A stretch of DNA of 64,000 nt from JAQIBY01 sp964418565 (lineage in GTDB: Bacteria; Bacteroidota; Bacteroidia; Bacteroidales; ML635J-15), in the NCBI GenBank assembly GCA_964418565.1, contig CAYQMB010000002.1, positions 8,016 to 72,015 on the forward strand, given 5' to 3'. The position numbers and the translations under genes are program-made. Shown here in pieces: positions 36,162-45,539 of the stretch. The notes beneath the pieces were generated by a model. The model saw only the letters and a program-made list of their open reading frames with translations. It did no database searches and was not told the DNA's origin. The number at the start of each line of letters is the position of its first letter. Positions within the stretch are counted from its first letter, which is position 1.

Positions 36162-37637
36162 ATGGGCGTAATAGCAAGACAAAGCATCAAAGGCTCCATT
36201 TACTCCTACCTGGGAGCGGGCATTGGATTTCTGAATGTCGGATTTCTGATGCCGCTTCTGCTGAAAACCAGTCAGATTGGCCTGATCAATGTATTGGTGG
36301 CTATGGCGGTTATGCTTTCTCAGATAGGCAGCCTCGGCTTTGTTAATGTTACGCTGCGGCTTTTCCCGTATTTCAGAACAAAAGACAAACAGCATCAGGG
36401 GTTTTTAAAGCTGCTTTTGCTTTTTTCACTTATAGGCTTTGCTTTATGCCTGATCATTTTCTTTATTACCAAAGACAGGATAATTGCCAATAATATTGAT
36501 AAATCCCCTTTGCTGGCAGAAAACATTTATTACCTGATTCCCTTTGTTCTGGCCTCCCTGTTTTATCTCCTCTTTGACGGCTTTTACCGGGTTATATACC
36601 GTGCCAGCACATCGGCATTTTTTAAAGACTTTACTTTTCGCATACTGGTCCTTATCAATTTAGGCCTGTATTATTTTCACTTGATTGATTTCAATACATT
36701 TCTGAACCTATACGTACTGGCCTTTGCATCACCGGCCATATTGATGTTTTTTTACCTGCTTTTTATCGGCGAATTCAGGCTTTCCGGTTCGTTAAAAGAG
36801 CCTGAGCCGGGATTGTACAGGAAACTTATCAGCGTAGCCTTCTTTGGGCTGATATCGGGCTTTAGTACCATCGCCATGCTGAATATTGACAAGTATATGG
36901 TCAACCATTTTCTCGATCTGGATGCAGCCGGTATCTATTCGATTTCATTCTTTTTCGGATCGCTGATCCTGATACCCGGAAAAGCCATGCGCCGCATATC
37001 AACCACTGTTCTAACAGATGCATTCAAACAGAAAGACAACGCTCAGATTAAACGGGTATACAACAAAACCACTTTGTCGATGTTGTTGATTGGTGCTGTG
37101 TTGTTTGTGTTCCTCTGGGCCAATATCGACAATGTATTCCGGATTCTTCCTGAACCATACAGCAGCGGTAAATGGGTGATGTTTTTTATCGGTCTGGCTT
37201 TTATTTTGAATTTAAGTTCCGGCCTTAGCAGTCAGATAATATTGTATTCAGATTATTACCGCCTTCATTCACTGATTATGATCAGCTCCATTGGGCTAAT
37301 CGTGGCTTTGAATTTTACCCTTATTCCATTACTGGGCATCACAGGTGCAGCAATAGCTACAGCTGTAACCTACCTGTCAATTGGAATTTTCAGATGGGGA
37401 TTCATCTGGTCTAAGTTCGGGCTTCAGCCATACAGTAAAGAGCATCTGATTGTATTGTTATCTGCTGGTGCCATCTACCTGTTTTCGCTACTGATACCTC
37501 AGTTATCGCTCATCCCTGACATCATAGTGCGCAGCCTTTTCATCGGGCTGGCGTTTTTGATACTCATCCGTACGAGCAAGGTATCTCCTGAAGCAAACCA
37601 TCTGATTGACACCTTTATCAATCGCTTTAAAAAGTAA
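36162..37637 (+). CDS. polysaccharide flippase (Wzx/MATE-like)
   Basis: Integral membrane protein of 491 residues with about 14 hydrophobic segments, arranged as in the oligosaccharide flippase (MVF/Wzx) family that moves lipid-linked sugar repeats across the inner membrane. The opening ARQSIKGSIYSYLGAGIGFLNVGF is typical of the family's first helix. It is 4 bases downstream of the M42 gene. Its stop codon directly abuts the stop of the convergent sulfotransferase gene with no bases between. Confidence 0.88.
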   Translation: MGVIARQSIKGSIYSYLGAGIGFLNVGFLMPLLLKTSQIGLINVLVAMAVMLSQIGSLGFVNVTLRLFPYFRTKDKQHQGFLKLLLLFSLIGFALCLIIFFITKDRIIANNIDKSPLLAENIYYLIPFVLASLFYLLFDGFYRVIYRASTSAFFKDFTFRILVLINLGLYYFHLIDFNTFLNLYVLAFASPAILMFFYLLFIGEFRLSGSLKEPEPGLYRKLISVAFFGLISGFSTIAMLNIDKYMVNHFLDLDAAGIYSISFFFGSLILIPGKAMRRISTTVLTDAFKQKDNAQIKRVYNKTTLSMLLIGAVLFVFLWANIDNVFRILPEPYSSGKWVMFFIGLAFILNLSSGLSSQIILYSDYYRLHSLIMISSIGLIVALNFTLIPLLGITGAAIATAVTYLSIGIFRWGFIWSKFGLQPYSKEHLIVLLSAGAIYLFSLLIPQLSLIPDIIVRSLFIGLAFLILIRTSKVSPEANHLIDTFINRFKK

Positions 37638-38573
37638 CTAGTTTTTGCTTGTTTTCCAGTGTGAGAGGTCTCTGTCAAGCAATTTCTCAAGCCGTTCAAC
37701 ATCCTCACGGAATTCGTTGTAAAGCTGTTTATGGAATGCTTCATCCAGTGGCTGACGTTTGGCTTTCACCCTATTCAGTTTATTGATAAATTTCAGCACA
37801 CTCACACCTTCGGGAATTCCAAGGCGACGCTTAACAAGCATAACGCCAGGGTATTTCTTTGCAGTTTTGGAAACCAGATTAGCAAGTTTAGTATTTTTAA
37901 AATATCGATTTTCATTTTTGGGTGTAAAATCCGTTCTGTTATCAGAATCTACGCCCAGAAAATCCAGGGTCTCTTCATATACGTTCTTTGTATCGGCAAC
38001 AAAATCATCAAATATAATGACCTTAACTCTGTCGCGGTCTACCCTGCTGAATAAACGCTCAAGCTGTTTGCCGGTACTGCATACCTCCCTGTACTGAATC
38101 AGTTTTGGTTCCCGGTTATCAGGCGGAAGATTTTCTCCCCTTTTCCGGCTTTCCTGCAAATCCCAGGCCTTTCTAAAATCAACCACATTTTCATTGATGC
38201 GTGATCGGATGTGTGTGGAATGTAAAGAATAGACCATGCTTACCGGATCCCTCAGCATAACGATAAACTTTGCATCCGGGTTAAATTCCATGATGTTTGG
38301 TACCGCTTCATCGGAATACAGGTAATAAACGCTCCCTTCACCCACAGCTGTTTTGCCCTTTGAGTTATAAAAGCACTGGTTCAGATATAGTTCAAGCGAC
38401 CGAAACCCCCGGTGTTTATCCGAAAAATCTGTGCAGAAAAAATTGGGTTCTTTCGGGTAGGAGAAATGAATATCGGGGTGTTCACGCAGATATTCGCTCA
38501 GTGCGGTTGTCCCGCATTTGGGCGCTCCTATGATGAAAAAGTTCGGCTTTTTTACGTTTTTGGATACCTTCAT
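37638..38573 (-). CDS. sulfotransferase (PAPS-dependent)
   Basis: Predicted to move sulfate from PAPS to a glycan or other acceptor. The 311-residue protein starts with FFIIGAPKCGTTALSEYL, the 5'-phosphosulfate loop, and later has KFIVMLRDPVSMVYSLH, the 3'-phosphate-binding motif. This is the Sulfotransfer_1/heparan-sulfate-type domain. The ATG at 38573 puts the P-loop about 10 residues from the start, as usual; an upstream in-frame start would add 23 unlikely residues. Next to flippase and KpsS-like genes, the target is probably a surface polysaccharide. Confidence 0.88.
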   Translation of the reverse strand: MKVSKNVKKPNFFIIGAPKCGTTALSEYLREHPDIHFSYPKEPNFFCTDFSDKHRGFRSLELYLNQCFYNSKGKTAVGEGSVYYLYSDEAVPNIMEFNPDAKFIVMLRDPVSMVYSLHSTHIRSRINENVVDFRKAWDLQESRKRGENLPPDNREPKLIQYREVCSTGKQLERLFSRVDRDRVKVIIFDDFVADTKNVYEETLDFLGVDSDNRTDFTPKNENRYFKNTKLANLVSKTAKKYPGVMLVKRRLGIPEGVSVLKFINKLNRVKAKRQPLDEAFHKQLYNEFREDVERLEKLLDRDLSHWKTSKN

Positions 38574-38660
38574 TTTGTCCTTTACTAATGTATGTGTTTT
38601 CGTTCTATGTTCAAAAATACAACCCCGATATGGAAGTTGCAAACCAAAAAAATTATTGGG

Positions 38661-39899
38661 TCATTTTATTGCTTCCAGGCGATTGCGAATGCGCTCCAGG
38701 AAATCCTTATCTGTTTTATAAAAATGCCCCGGGATAAAAATTTCCGTTTTAAAATGCTTTACATACGCATCAATGGCTTTTTTATCGACAGGCGTACCGT
38801 CAATTGCCCTAAAGGCTTCACCCGGATCAGCAAAATCATCAACAGCAAAACAGGAGGGATTGTTTTTGTAAAATGCCTTACCCAGCAACAGAACTTTTTT
38901 ATACTGCGCAACACTTTGCAGGCCCACACTGGAATTAATGTTAACAACAAATTCCGATTTTTTAATCAATTCATCCAGATCCGATTTTTGGGTAAGTAAC
39001 ACACGATCGTTATCAATAAACCGGGAATAATCAACAGGTTCGACCTCCATCGGATGTTCTTTTATTATCACTTTATAGCCAGCTTTCAGCAACTCGGGCA
39101 AAATGTACTCAACTGCAGCATACATGCTGTTATACGGGCTATTAAGAATAACCTGAGTATCAGAATTCACCTGCAGCGGAAAAAACACATATTTTCCGAT
39201 GCCATCGTAATTGATCTCTTCAACCTTCGCTTTTTGAAATCGCTTTTTTGCTTTATCCTGATTGCGCTTTTTACTGATAAAATTAATTAAAAACCGGTTA
39301 TACCGGGGATCAACCAGACGATACAATGCCCTAACACCTTCATTATGACGCACTTTTTCCAGATTAAACTCCGGATCAGGCATAAATGACGTATGCGGAT
39401 AGGTGAATTCAAGGAAATCAGTGTAATTAAGCTCTGCAAACGACGCATCCGCATTTACACCTTCGGGATCCATCTGAATGCTGTTCGGAAAATACCCATG
39501 CTCAAAGAAAAACGTTTTTATCTTCAGTTCGCGGCACACATCGGTTTCAACATTAAACAAACCGTTCAGTATAAGAACCATATCAAGCCCTGCATCTTTC
39601 AAAGCTGACTTGCAGGCGGTGTATTCCCGGTTTTTTTCCCGAATCAGTTTTTCAGTGGATTTGAGCCTGTAATTGCGGACGTAATACTGTATCAGCTTAT
39701 GCCTTTCAGAATAATAATGCTCCTCTGCGTTTGCTTTGCCACAGTTCACATACGGGATATGATGCTTACTTAACTGTTTTCTTATAAAATAATCCGGATT
39801 CAGGTAAATAAGTTCATGACCAGATTTCTGAAGATATTTAATAAGATTGACGTTAAATTCTAAGTAGTTGGCTGCGTTATTTACAATTGCGATTTTCAT
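38661..39899 (-). CDS. capsule polysaccharide biosynthesis protein (KpsS/LipB-like)
   Basis: Glycosyltransferase-fold protein of 412 residues resembling the Capsule_synth (KpsS/KpsC) group, which in enterobacteria adds the Kdo linker to capsule lipid. The N-terminal Rossmann-like half opens with MKIAIVNNAANYLEFN. The C-terminal half has the typical YVFFPLQVNSDTQV followed by VIIKEHPME and FVVNINSSVGLQS motifs. It is transcribed with the sulfotransferase gene, 87 bases upstream of it. Whether it uses Kdo here is not known; relatives also make other linkages. Confidence 0.78.
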   Translation of the reverse strand: MKIAIVNNAANYLEFNVNLIKYLQKSGHELIYLNPDYFIRKQLSKHHIPYVNCGKANAEEHYYSERHKLIQYYVRNYRLKSTEKLIREKNREYTACKSALKDAGLDMVLILNGLFNVETDVCRELKIKTFFFEHGYFPNSIQMDPEGVNADASFAELNYTDFLEFTYPHTSFMPDPEFNLEKVRHNEGVRALYRLVDPRYNRFLINFISKKRNQDKAKKRFQKAKVEEINYDGIGKYVFFPLQVNSDTQVILNSPYNSMYAAVEYILPELLKAGYKVIIKEHPMEVEPVDYSRFIDNDRVLLTQKSDLDELIKKSEFVVNINSSVGLQSVAQYKKVLLLGKAFYKNNPSCFAVDDFADPGEAFRAIDGTPVDKKAIDAYVKHFKTEIFIPGHFYKTDKDFLERIRNRLEAIK

Positions 39900-39935
39900 T
39901 GATGTTGTTGATTAGACCATTTTTTACTCGTGCTT

Positions 39936-39951
39936 CAAAATTACAAAAATA
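39936..39951 (-). promoter_or_regulatory. two overlapping-spaced -7 boxes upstream of the KpsS-like gene
   Basis: On the minus strand TATTTTTG (39944-39951) and TAATTTTG (39936-39943) both match TAnnTTTG. They lie 37-52 bases before the ATG at 39899. No TTG was found at the usual upstream distance, so only one may be real. Confidence 0.4.
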
Positions 39952-39968
39952 CCTTTGCTTTTGCTGGT

Positions 39969-40904
39969 CTATGTCGTATAAATCAGGAAATAATAAACAA
40001 AATAAGCGAGCAAAAACATCAAGCCTTCCCACCACCTTATTCTTGCCCGTTTTACCGGCAACATAAAAATGAGAAGCAACAGGCAAACACCAACCATCCA
40101 GAACCAGTCAAAACGTAAGACCTCTTCGGTTACCGGGATATCTGTCACCAGCGAGGTAACACCAAGTATACCAAAAATATTGAAAATGTTTGACCCGATA
40201 AGGTTGCCCACAGAAATATCAAGCTCTTTTCTTACCGCTGCCATGATAGAGGTAGCCAACTCCGGAACAGAGGTTCCGAATGCAATCACTGAAAGCGAAA
40301 TCACACGCTCACTGACCCCCCATGCAATGGCAATTTCACTGGCACTGTTTACCAGCAAGTTGGAGCCTAAAATTAAGCCACCAATGCTCACCATGACAAT
40401 AACAAAAGATAACCACGCAGAAAAGGGGGACACTTCTCTTACCTGATTTTTCATTTCCTCACGTGAAGATCGAATTGAATACAACACATACGTAATCAGC
40501 AAAATCACAAATAACAGCCCTTCATAAAACGCAAGGATTCCATCAAGTGAGAATAATAAAAACAGTACCGTAGCCACCATCATCACAAGCCAGTCAACCC
40601 GAACCGTTTTTCGCCGTACCGGAATGCTTATCAACAAAGCTGTAAACCCAAGCACCAGTGCAATATTGGATATGTTGGAGCCAACAACATTTCCGATAGC
40701 AATATCAGGGTGCCCGGAAAGTGCAGCATTAAGGCTCACAACAAGCTCAGGAGCTGATGTTCCAAGGGATACAATGGTTACACCCACGACCAGGGGAGAG
40801 ACATGAAATCGCTTGGCCAGTGAAGATCCGCCACGGACAAGCCAGTCGCCGCTGAAAGCCAGCAAAATCAAACCAAACAACAAGAGGGCAAATTCCGTTA
40901 TCAT
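39969..40904 (-). CDS. calcium/sodium antiporter (CaCA family)
   Basis: Inner-membrane exchanger of 311 residues with two inverted repeats of five helices. Each carries a signature acidic ion-binding motif: VSLGTSAPELVVSL in the first half and IAFGTSVPELATSI in the second. Nearby GNVVGSNISNIALVLG and GNLIGSNIFNIFGILG repeats are typical of YrbG-like proteins. The ATG at 40904 starts directly at helix 1 as in relatives; an in-frame ATG at 40931 would add nine residues. It is divergent from the aldehyde dehydrogenase gene. Confidence 0.95.
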   Translation of the reverse strand: MITEFALLLFGLILLAFSGDWLVRGGSSLAKRFHVSPLVVGVTIVSLGTSAPELVVSLNAALSGHPDIAIGNVVGSNISNIALVLGFTALLISIPVRRKTVRVDWLVMMVATVLFLLFSLDGILAFYEGLLFVILLITYVLYSIRSSREEMKNQVREVSPFSAWLSFVIVMVSIGGLILGSNLLVNSASEIAIAWGVSERVISLSVIAFGTSVPELATSIMAAVRKELDISVGNLIGSNIFNIFGILGVTSLVTDIPVTEEVLRFDWFWMVGVCLLLLIFMLPVKRARIRWWEGLMFLLAYFVYYFLIYTT

Positions 40905-40963
40905 AAGGGCAAATTTAAGATTTCTCATCAAATTTTGCCTTGTTTCTAATAAAATGATACCTT

Positions 40964-42346
40964 ATGGCTATGAAAAAAATGCATGAACAACTTACAGCAC
41001 AGCGAAAGTTTTTTGAATCGGGCAACACACAATCCGTGGCTTTCAGAAAAAGCATGCTGCACAGCCTGCATACCTGTATTTCTGATAACGTTGAAAAATT
41101 AAGTGAGGCTCTGGAAAAAGACCTTGGCAAATCCGCGTTTGAATCGTACACTACGGAAATTGGCTATGCCCTTGATGAGATTTCCCATCAGATCAGACAT
41201 GTAAAAAAATACAGCCGAAAAAGGTTTGTACGCACCAATCAACTGATAAATTTCTGGTCGCAAAGCCGGATCATTCCGGAACCTTACGGGCAGGTGCTGA
41301 TTATTTCGCCCTGGAATTATCCTGTCAATCTGACAATAGCACCACTGGCATCAGCCATTGCAGCAGGCAACGTTATCAGCCTGAAACCCTCGGAGTTTTC
41401 TTCCCACACCTCTGCACTGCTTGGCACATTATTCAGACAGTATTTTCCGGAAAACTACATCCATGTTTTTCAGGGAGAAAAAGAGGTTTCACAAGCCTTG
41501 CTGGAAAAAACATGGGATTATATCTTTTTTACCGGCAGCCCGCGTGTTGGTAAAATTGTCATGGAAAAAGCAGCCAAAAATCTTACACCTGTGACCCTTG
41601 AACTTGGCGGAAAAAGTCCTGTATATGTTGATAAAAGTGCTAATGTAAAACTTGCTGCCAAACGCATCATCTGGGGAAAACTCTTAAATGCCGGTCAAAC
41701 CTGCATCGCTCCGGATCATGTTTACGCCCATACCGAAATTGCTGAAGAACTTATGGACGCCATGATTCATCACATCCGGGAGTTTTGGGGGGAAGAACCA
41801 ACGGATCATCCGGATTACCCTACCATTATTAATCAGGAAAAAGCCGAACGCCTTAAGAACCTGATACGAGAATGTGATATAAAATGGTCGGGCAAAATTG
41901 ACACAGATGCCAAAAAATTCAGCCCTGTCATTGTAAAAAACTGTTCTGAATCTCACCCCCTCATGCAGGAAGAAATTTTCGGGCCGGTATTACCCGTAAT
42001 TTCTGTAGAATCAGCTTCCGAGGCCACCGAAAAAATCCGTTCAAGGCCAAAACCCCTGGCTTTCTACTTATTCACCACCAACAAAAAACAACAAGCTCAA
42101 TTTGAAACCGATATCAGCAGTGGCGGCATGTGCATCAACGATACCATTATGCACATCACCAATCCACGGCTGCCTTTCGGTGGTGTTGGCAACAGTGGTA
42201 TGGGAACCTATCACGGCAAGGCCGGATTTGATACCTTTACGCATTATAAATCATATCTGAAAAAATCCAATCTTACAGATCCGGCATTACGCTATCCGCC
42301 ATACACAAAGCTAAAGCTAAAGCTGGCCAAACGCGTATTAAAATAA
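40964..42346 (+). CDS. aldehyde dehydrogenase (class 3 / fatty-aldehyde type)
   Basis: NAD(P)-dependent oxidation of aldehydes to acids. The 460-residue length and the lack of an N-terminal extension fit the class 3/AlkH/YwdH-like group. Cofactor and catalytic motifs are SPWNYPVNL, FFTGSPRVGKIV, LELGGKSP (catalytic Glu), NAGQTCIAPD (catalytic Cys) and EEIFGPVLPV. The hydrophobic C-terminal tail seen in membrane-bound fatty aldehyde dehydrogenases is short. The physiological substrate is unknown. It converges with a sulfotransferase-like gene 13 bases away. Confidence 0.94.
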   Translation: MAMKKMHEQLTAQRKFFESGNTQSVAFRKSMLHSLHTCISDNVEKLSEALEKDLGKSAFESYTTEIGYALDEISHQIRHVKKYSRKRFVRTNQLINFWSQSRIIPEPYGQVLIISPWNYPVNLTIAPLASAIAAGNVISLKPSEFSSHTSALLGTLFRQYFPENYIHVFQGEKEVSQALLEKTWDYIFFTGSPRVGKIVMEKAAKNLTPVTLELGGKSPVYVDKSANVKLAAKRIIWGKLLNAGQTCIAPDHVYAHTEIAEELMDAMIHHIREFWGEEPTDHPDYPTIINQEKAERLKNLIRECDIKWSGKIDTDAKKFSPVIVKNCSESHPLMQEEIFGPVLPVISVESASEATEKIRSRPKPLAFYLFTTNKKQQAQFETDISSGGMCINDTIMHITNPRLPFGGVGNSGMGTYHGKAGFDTFTHYKSYLKKSNLTDPALRYPPYTKLKLKLAKRVLK

Positions 42347-42359
42347 CGCCAAAATAACA

Positions 42360-43091
42360 TTAATCAATAAGATGCTGCTCTTTTAGCAGTTCAAGGAACC
42401 TGTAATCCTGAGCATACCAGTTTTTCAGATTCTTTCTTGCTACAGAATCCAGGCTTTTATCCAGGCTATCCGGGTTCTTGTGGGTGTTCACATCATCATC
42501 AGGCAGGCTAATGTATTCCGGTAGGTTAAGTGTTTTTTTAAGCTGTTGGAAATCCTGATTGAGTGTTTTTTGTGTTCCCACAAAGATCACATCATTCAGG
42601 CGAGTCAAAAAATAGGTTTCGTTTTCAAACCAATCCCAATAAGAAGATTTCACATGATAAATCTCTTTCATGGCTTTTGCTGCGGCTTTGGCTCTGGGTT
42701 CATCCTGATCACACAATGCCATTGCCAGCTCATTGGGTGTATCAAACCACCTGAAAGCCTCCTCTTCTCCTTTCGTCCATTCACGGTAAATACGCGGCAT
42801 GCCCTTGCGTTTACGGGAATAAAAACCACTGACAAAACGATCCACAGGATCACGCACAACGAAAAACACCTTTTCGCCTTCGGGCACATCCATCAGGGTG
42901 AAATTATGGGGATGCGCAAACAGCACATGACCCGGGTAAACCAATGGTTTGTTTTTAATGTTCAGAGCAGACTTTATGGCAGTACCACCACTTTTACCAA
43001 TGTGCAAAAAATGGACGACACTTCGGTTTTCACGGGTTGCTTTTTGCCGGTAATACCAAAGTCTGGCGGATTTTATCAGGCTTCCGATCAT
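42360..43091 (-). CDS. sulfotransferase-family protein
   Basis: Predicted PAPS-dependent sulfotransferase of 243 residues, smaller than the one at 37638 and from the sulfotransferase family 2-like group. The 5'-PSB-like loop is VHFLHIGKSGGTAIKSAL and the 3'-binding segment is KVFFVVRDPVDRFVSGFYSRK. The acceptor is not known. Together with the other sulfotransferase, flippase and KpsS-like genes it suggests sulfated surface carbohydrate. It ends 8 bases after pheS on the same strand, so they may share a transcript with pheS first. Confidence 0.82.
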   Translation of the reverse strand: MIGSLIKSARLWYYRQKATRENRSVVHFLHIGKSGGTAIKSALNIKNKPLVYPGHVLFAHPHNFTLMDVPEGEKVFFVVRDPVDRFVSGFYSRKRKGMPRIYREWTKGEEEAFRWFDTPNELAMALCDQDEPRAKAAAKAMKEIYHVKSSYWDWFENETYFLTRLNDVIFVGTQKTLNQDFQQLKKTLNLPEYISLPDDDVNTHKNPDSLDKSLDSVARKNLKNWYAQDYRFLELLKEQHLID

Positions 43092-43099
43092 AGACAGAT

Positions 43100-44119
43100 T
43101 TAAACCTGAGTTTTAAACTGCTCCAAAAACCGCTTATCATTTTCAAAATACAGGCGCAAATCGTTGATGCCGTATTTCAACATGGCAATACGTTCTATAC
43201 CAAGACCAAAGGCAAAACCTGAGTAGATATCGGGATCAATATCGGCACTTTCCAGCACATTGGGGTCAACCATACCGCAACCGAGGATTTCGAGCCAACC
43301 GGTATATTTACACACATTGCACCCCTTGCCACCACAAAGCGAACAGGAAACATCCATTTCTGCCGATGGTTCGGTAAAGGGAAAATAGGACGGTCTCAGC
43401 CGGATTTGTGTAGTTTCACCAAAGAATTCACGGGCAAAATACAAGAGGGTTTGTTTCAGATCAGCAAAGGATACGCCTTTATCCACATACAAACCTTCAA
43501 TCTGGTGAAACTGGCAGTGAGCGCGTGCCGAAATAGCCTCGTTACGAAACACCCGGCCGGGAGTAATGCTGCGGATGGGTGGCTCCATATCCTGCATTTC
43601 ATGTGCCTGAGAAGATGAGGTATGGGTTCTGAGCAGTACATCCGGATTTTTTTCAATAAAAAAGGTATCCTGCATATCCCTGGCCGGATGTTCAGGAGGG
43701 AAATTCAGCAAACCGAAATTATGCTCATCATCCTCAATTTCCGGGCCATCTGCAATGACATAACCCAGACGCTGAAAAATATCAATCATTTCACGGCGAA
43801 CCAGGGCCAAAGGGTGACGTGTACCGGTTTCAGCATGATAACCCGGTCTGCTTAAATCGAGGTGCGAATAATCTTTCCCCTTATCAGCAAAGGATTTGCG
43901 CAGATTATCAATTTTTTCTGCGGCCATTTGTTTTAACTGATTGATTCGCTGGCCAAATTCCTTCTTTTGGTCTGCCGGCACATCTCTGAATTGCTTAAAC
44001 AATGAAGGGATTTCCCCGTTTTTGCTAAGCATTTTCAGGCGAAATGCCTCCAGTTGCTCCTCTGTTTCCGCTTCAAACTCTTTTACTTCGTTTTTCAGTT
44101 TTTCTATCTTCTCAAGCAT
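43100..44119 (-). CDS. pheS: phenylalanyl-tRNA synthetase alpha subunit
   Basis: Catalytic subunit that charges tRNA-Phe as an alpha2-beta2 enzyme. The 339-residue protein has an N-terminal coiled coil, then class II motifs: HPLALVRREMIDIF, motif 2 with TPGRVFRNEAISARAH, and motif 3 FAFGLGIERIAMLKYGI. A CxxC-type loop (SCSLCGGKGCNVCKYTG) is present as in many bacterial versions. The ATG at 44119 matches the usual start; an in-frame ATG at 44131 is also possible. pheT is not in the window. Confidence 0.97.
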   Translation of the reverse strand: MLEKIEKLKNEVKEFEAETEEQLEAFRLKMLSKNGEIPSLFKQFRDVPADQKKEFGQRINQLKQMAAEKIDNLRKSFADKGKDYSHLDLSRPGYHAETGTRHPLALVRREMIDIFQRLGYVIADGPEIEDDEHNFGLLNFPPEHPARDMQDTFFIEKNPDVLLRTHTSSSQAHEMQDMEPPIRSITPGRVFRNEAISARAHCQFHQIEGLYVDKGVSFADLKQTLLYFAREFFGETTQIRLRPSYFPFTEPSAEMDVSCSLCGGKGCNVCKYTGWLEILGCGMVDPNVLESADIDPDIYSGFAFGLGIERIAMLKYGINDLRLYFENDKRFLEQFKTQV

Positions 44120-44178
44120 AATATTCCGCATTTGAAAATGTAAAAGTACAAAATTGATCTGACTAGCCCTTAAGCTTA

Positions 44179-45060
44179 TTATTTTCCAGCTTGTTTTTTA
44201 ATTTTACGCCATTCTTTTTCGCTGATGACACGGGTATCCAGGATAAGCACATCCTTCATGGGACGGTTACGAATATCGGTTTTCATATCGCTGATTTCTT
44301 CAACCACATCCATACCGAGAATGACCTCGCCAAAGACAGTATATTCACCATCCAGATGGGGACTTCCACCCACCGTTTTATACAATTCGCGTTGCTCCTG
44401 ATTGAGATCAAACAACTCAACACTGTCAGCTTTCATCATAGGCCTGACCTTTTTTTTCAGATCAAGGTAAATCTCATTAAACGCTTCCCGTTTTTGATGG
44501 CGGCGAAGTGAATCCACTTTCTCCATAAGCTCTTTGTTTTCCGGACGTTTAAGGTAACGGTTGATATACTTGCTGTATACCTGGGTGTTGCGCCGTTTTA
44601 TTAACAAATCAAGCTGTGCATCTTCCCAGACATTTCCTTCAACGATATAAAACTGTGAGCCGGATGACCGTTTTTCCGGGTTCACATTATTGGCCTCCCT
44701 TGCAGCTGCAATCGCTCCGCGTTTATGGTATATCCCATCCACGATCTCAGCTTCAATGGTATAACCCGGGCCACCATTTCCAAGCCTTTCATCCCGACCG
44801 GCATTTTTTGATTCCGGATCCCCACCCTGTATCATAAACTCATCAATCACACGGTGAAAAAGCAAACTATCGTAAAACGTAGAGTCTGCAAGTTTCAGAA
44901 AATTGTCCCGGTGTTTGGGGGTTTCATTGTAAAGTTTGACGTAAATATCCCCTTTATTTGTTTCGATAAGCACTTTTTTTTCAACCGGACCCTTGGGGCG
45001 AAACAAGGCACATGATGCAATCAGCAGAACAACAAAGGCAAAAGCAAATAATTTTCTCAT
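44179..45060 (-). CDS. peptidylprolyl isomerase lipoprotein (cyclophilin type)
   Basis: Periplasmic or outer-membrane folding catalyst. The ATG at 45060 gives a signal peptide with lipobox LIASC (Cys16 or near it), so it is a lipoprotein of 293 residues. The cyclophilin fold is recognised by GDIYVKLYNETPKHRDNFL, FHRVIDEFMIQGGDP, SGSQFYIVEG and FGEVILGMDVVEEI. A roughly 60-residue charged helical insert (about 155-215, starting after SGSQFYIVEG) interrupts the domain, which is common in Bacteroidota homologues. An upstream in-frame ATG at 45084 would put eight residues before the signal peptide and is less likely. Confidence 0.94.
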   Translation of the reverse strand: MRKLFAFAFVVLLIASCALFRPKGPVEKKVLIETNKGDIYVKLYNETPKHRDNFLKLADSTFYDSLLFHRVIDEFMIQGGDPESKNAGRDERLGNGGPGYTIEAEIVDGIYHKRGAIAAAREANNVNPEKRSSGSQFYIVEGNVWEDAQLDLLIKRRNTQVYSKYINRYLKRPENKELMEKVDSLRRHQKREAFNEIYLDLKKKVRPMMKADSVELFDLNQEQRELYKTVGGSPHLDGEYTVFGEVILGMDVVEEISDMKTDIRNRPMKDVLILDTRVISEKEWRKIKKQAGK

Positions 45061-45109
45061 GGTATGTTTTCTTGAAAGTTCCAAAAAGATTTTTTAATAT
45101 TGTAAGTCA

Positions 45110-45117
45110 CAAAAGTA
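45110..45117 (-). promoter_or_regulatory. putative -7 box for the cyclophilin gene
   Basis: The minus strand reads TACTTTTG, matching TAnnTTTG, 49 bases before the ATG at 45060. The 73-base divergent gap to the gene at 45134 probably contains start sites for both. Confidence 0.4.
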
Positions 45118-45133
45118 ACCAATTTACCCGATC

Positions 45134-45538
45134 ATGAAACGAAAATTTCTGAAGATTCTGCCTGTTCTGGTTTTAAGCGCAACCATAAGCATCGTTTTTA
45201 GTTGCAAAGAACCCGAACCACCCAAAGCTAAAATTACTGTTCTTGACCAGGACGGGCAACTGGTTGATGAAGCCATGGTGGTAATCAAAGCTCCTGACTC
45301 GGACAACTCATCAACCAGAGTATATCTCTCATCCGGGATAAAAGAGATTGCAGACACATCCTTTACAGAGGATGGTATAGTCAGAAAGGAGTTTTTATAT
45401 GAATCCATTTATCGTGTTGAAGTAACCAAAGCCGGCGACAACAACGTCCCAACACGTCGTGGTATTGGTGTCCTTATACTTGAAAACGATGAAACCTACG
45501 AAGAAACCATTACGATAACACCGCAAACCAGTTTCTGA
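45134..45538 (+). CDS. small lipoprotein with regulatory-like beta domain
   Basis: A 134-residue predicted lipoprotein with a lipobox ending in IVFSC (Cys24). The mature part looks like one carboxypeptidase-regulatory-like (prealbumin-type) beta sandwich: KAKITVLDQDGQLVDEAMVV followed by alternating strands ending in YEETITITP. No catalytic residues are evident. It ends one base before the start of a T9SS cargo gene, so the two are almost certainly co-translated and may work together at the surface. Confidence 0.72.
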   Translation: MKRKFLKILPVLVLSATISIVFSCKEPEPPKAKITVLDQDGQLVDEAMVVIKAPDSDNSSTRVYLSSGIKEIADTSFTEDGIVRKEFLYESIYRVEVTKAGDNNVPTRRGIGVLILENDETYEETITITPQTSF

Positions 45539-45539
45539 T

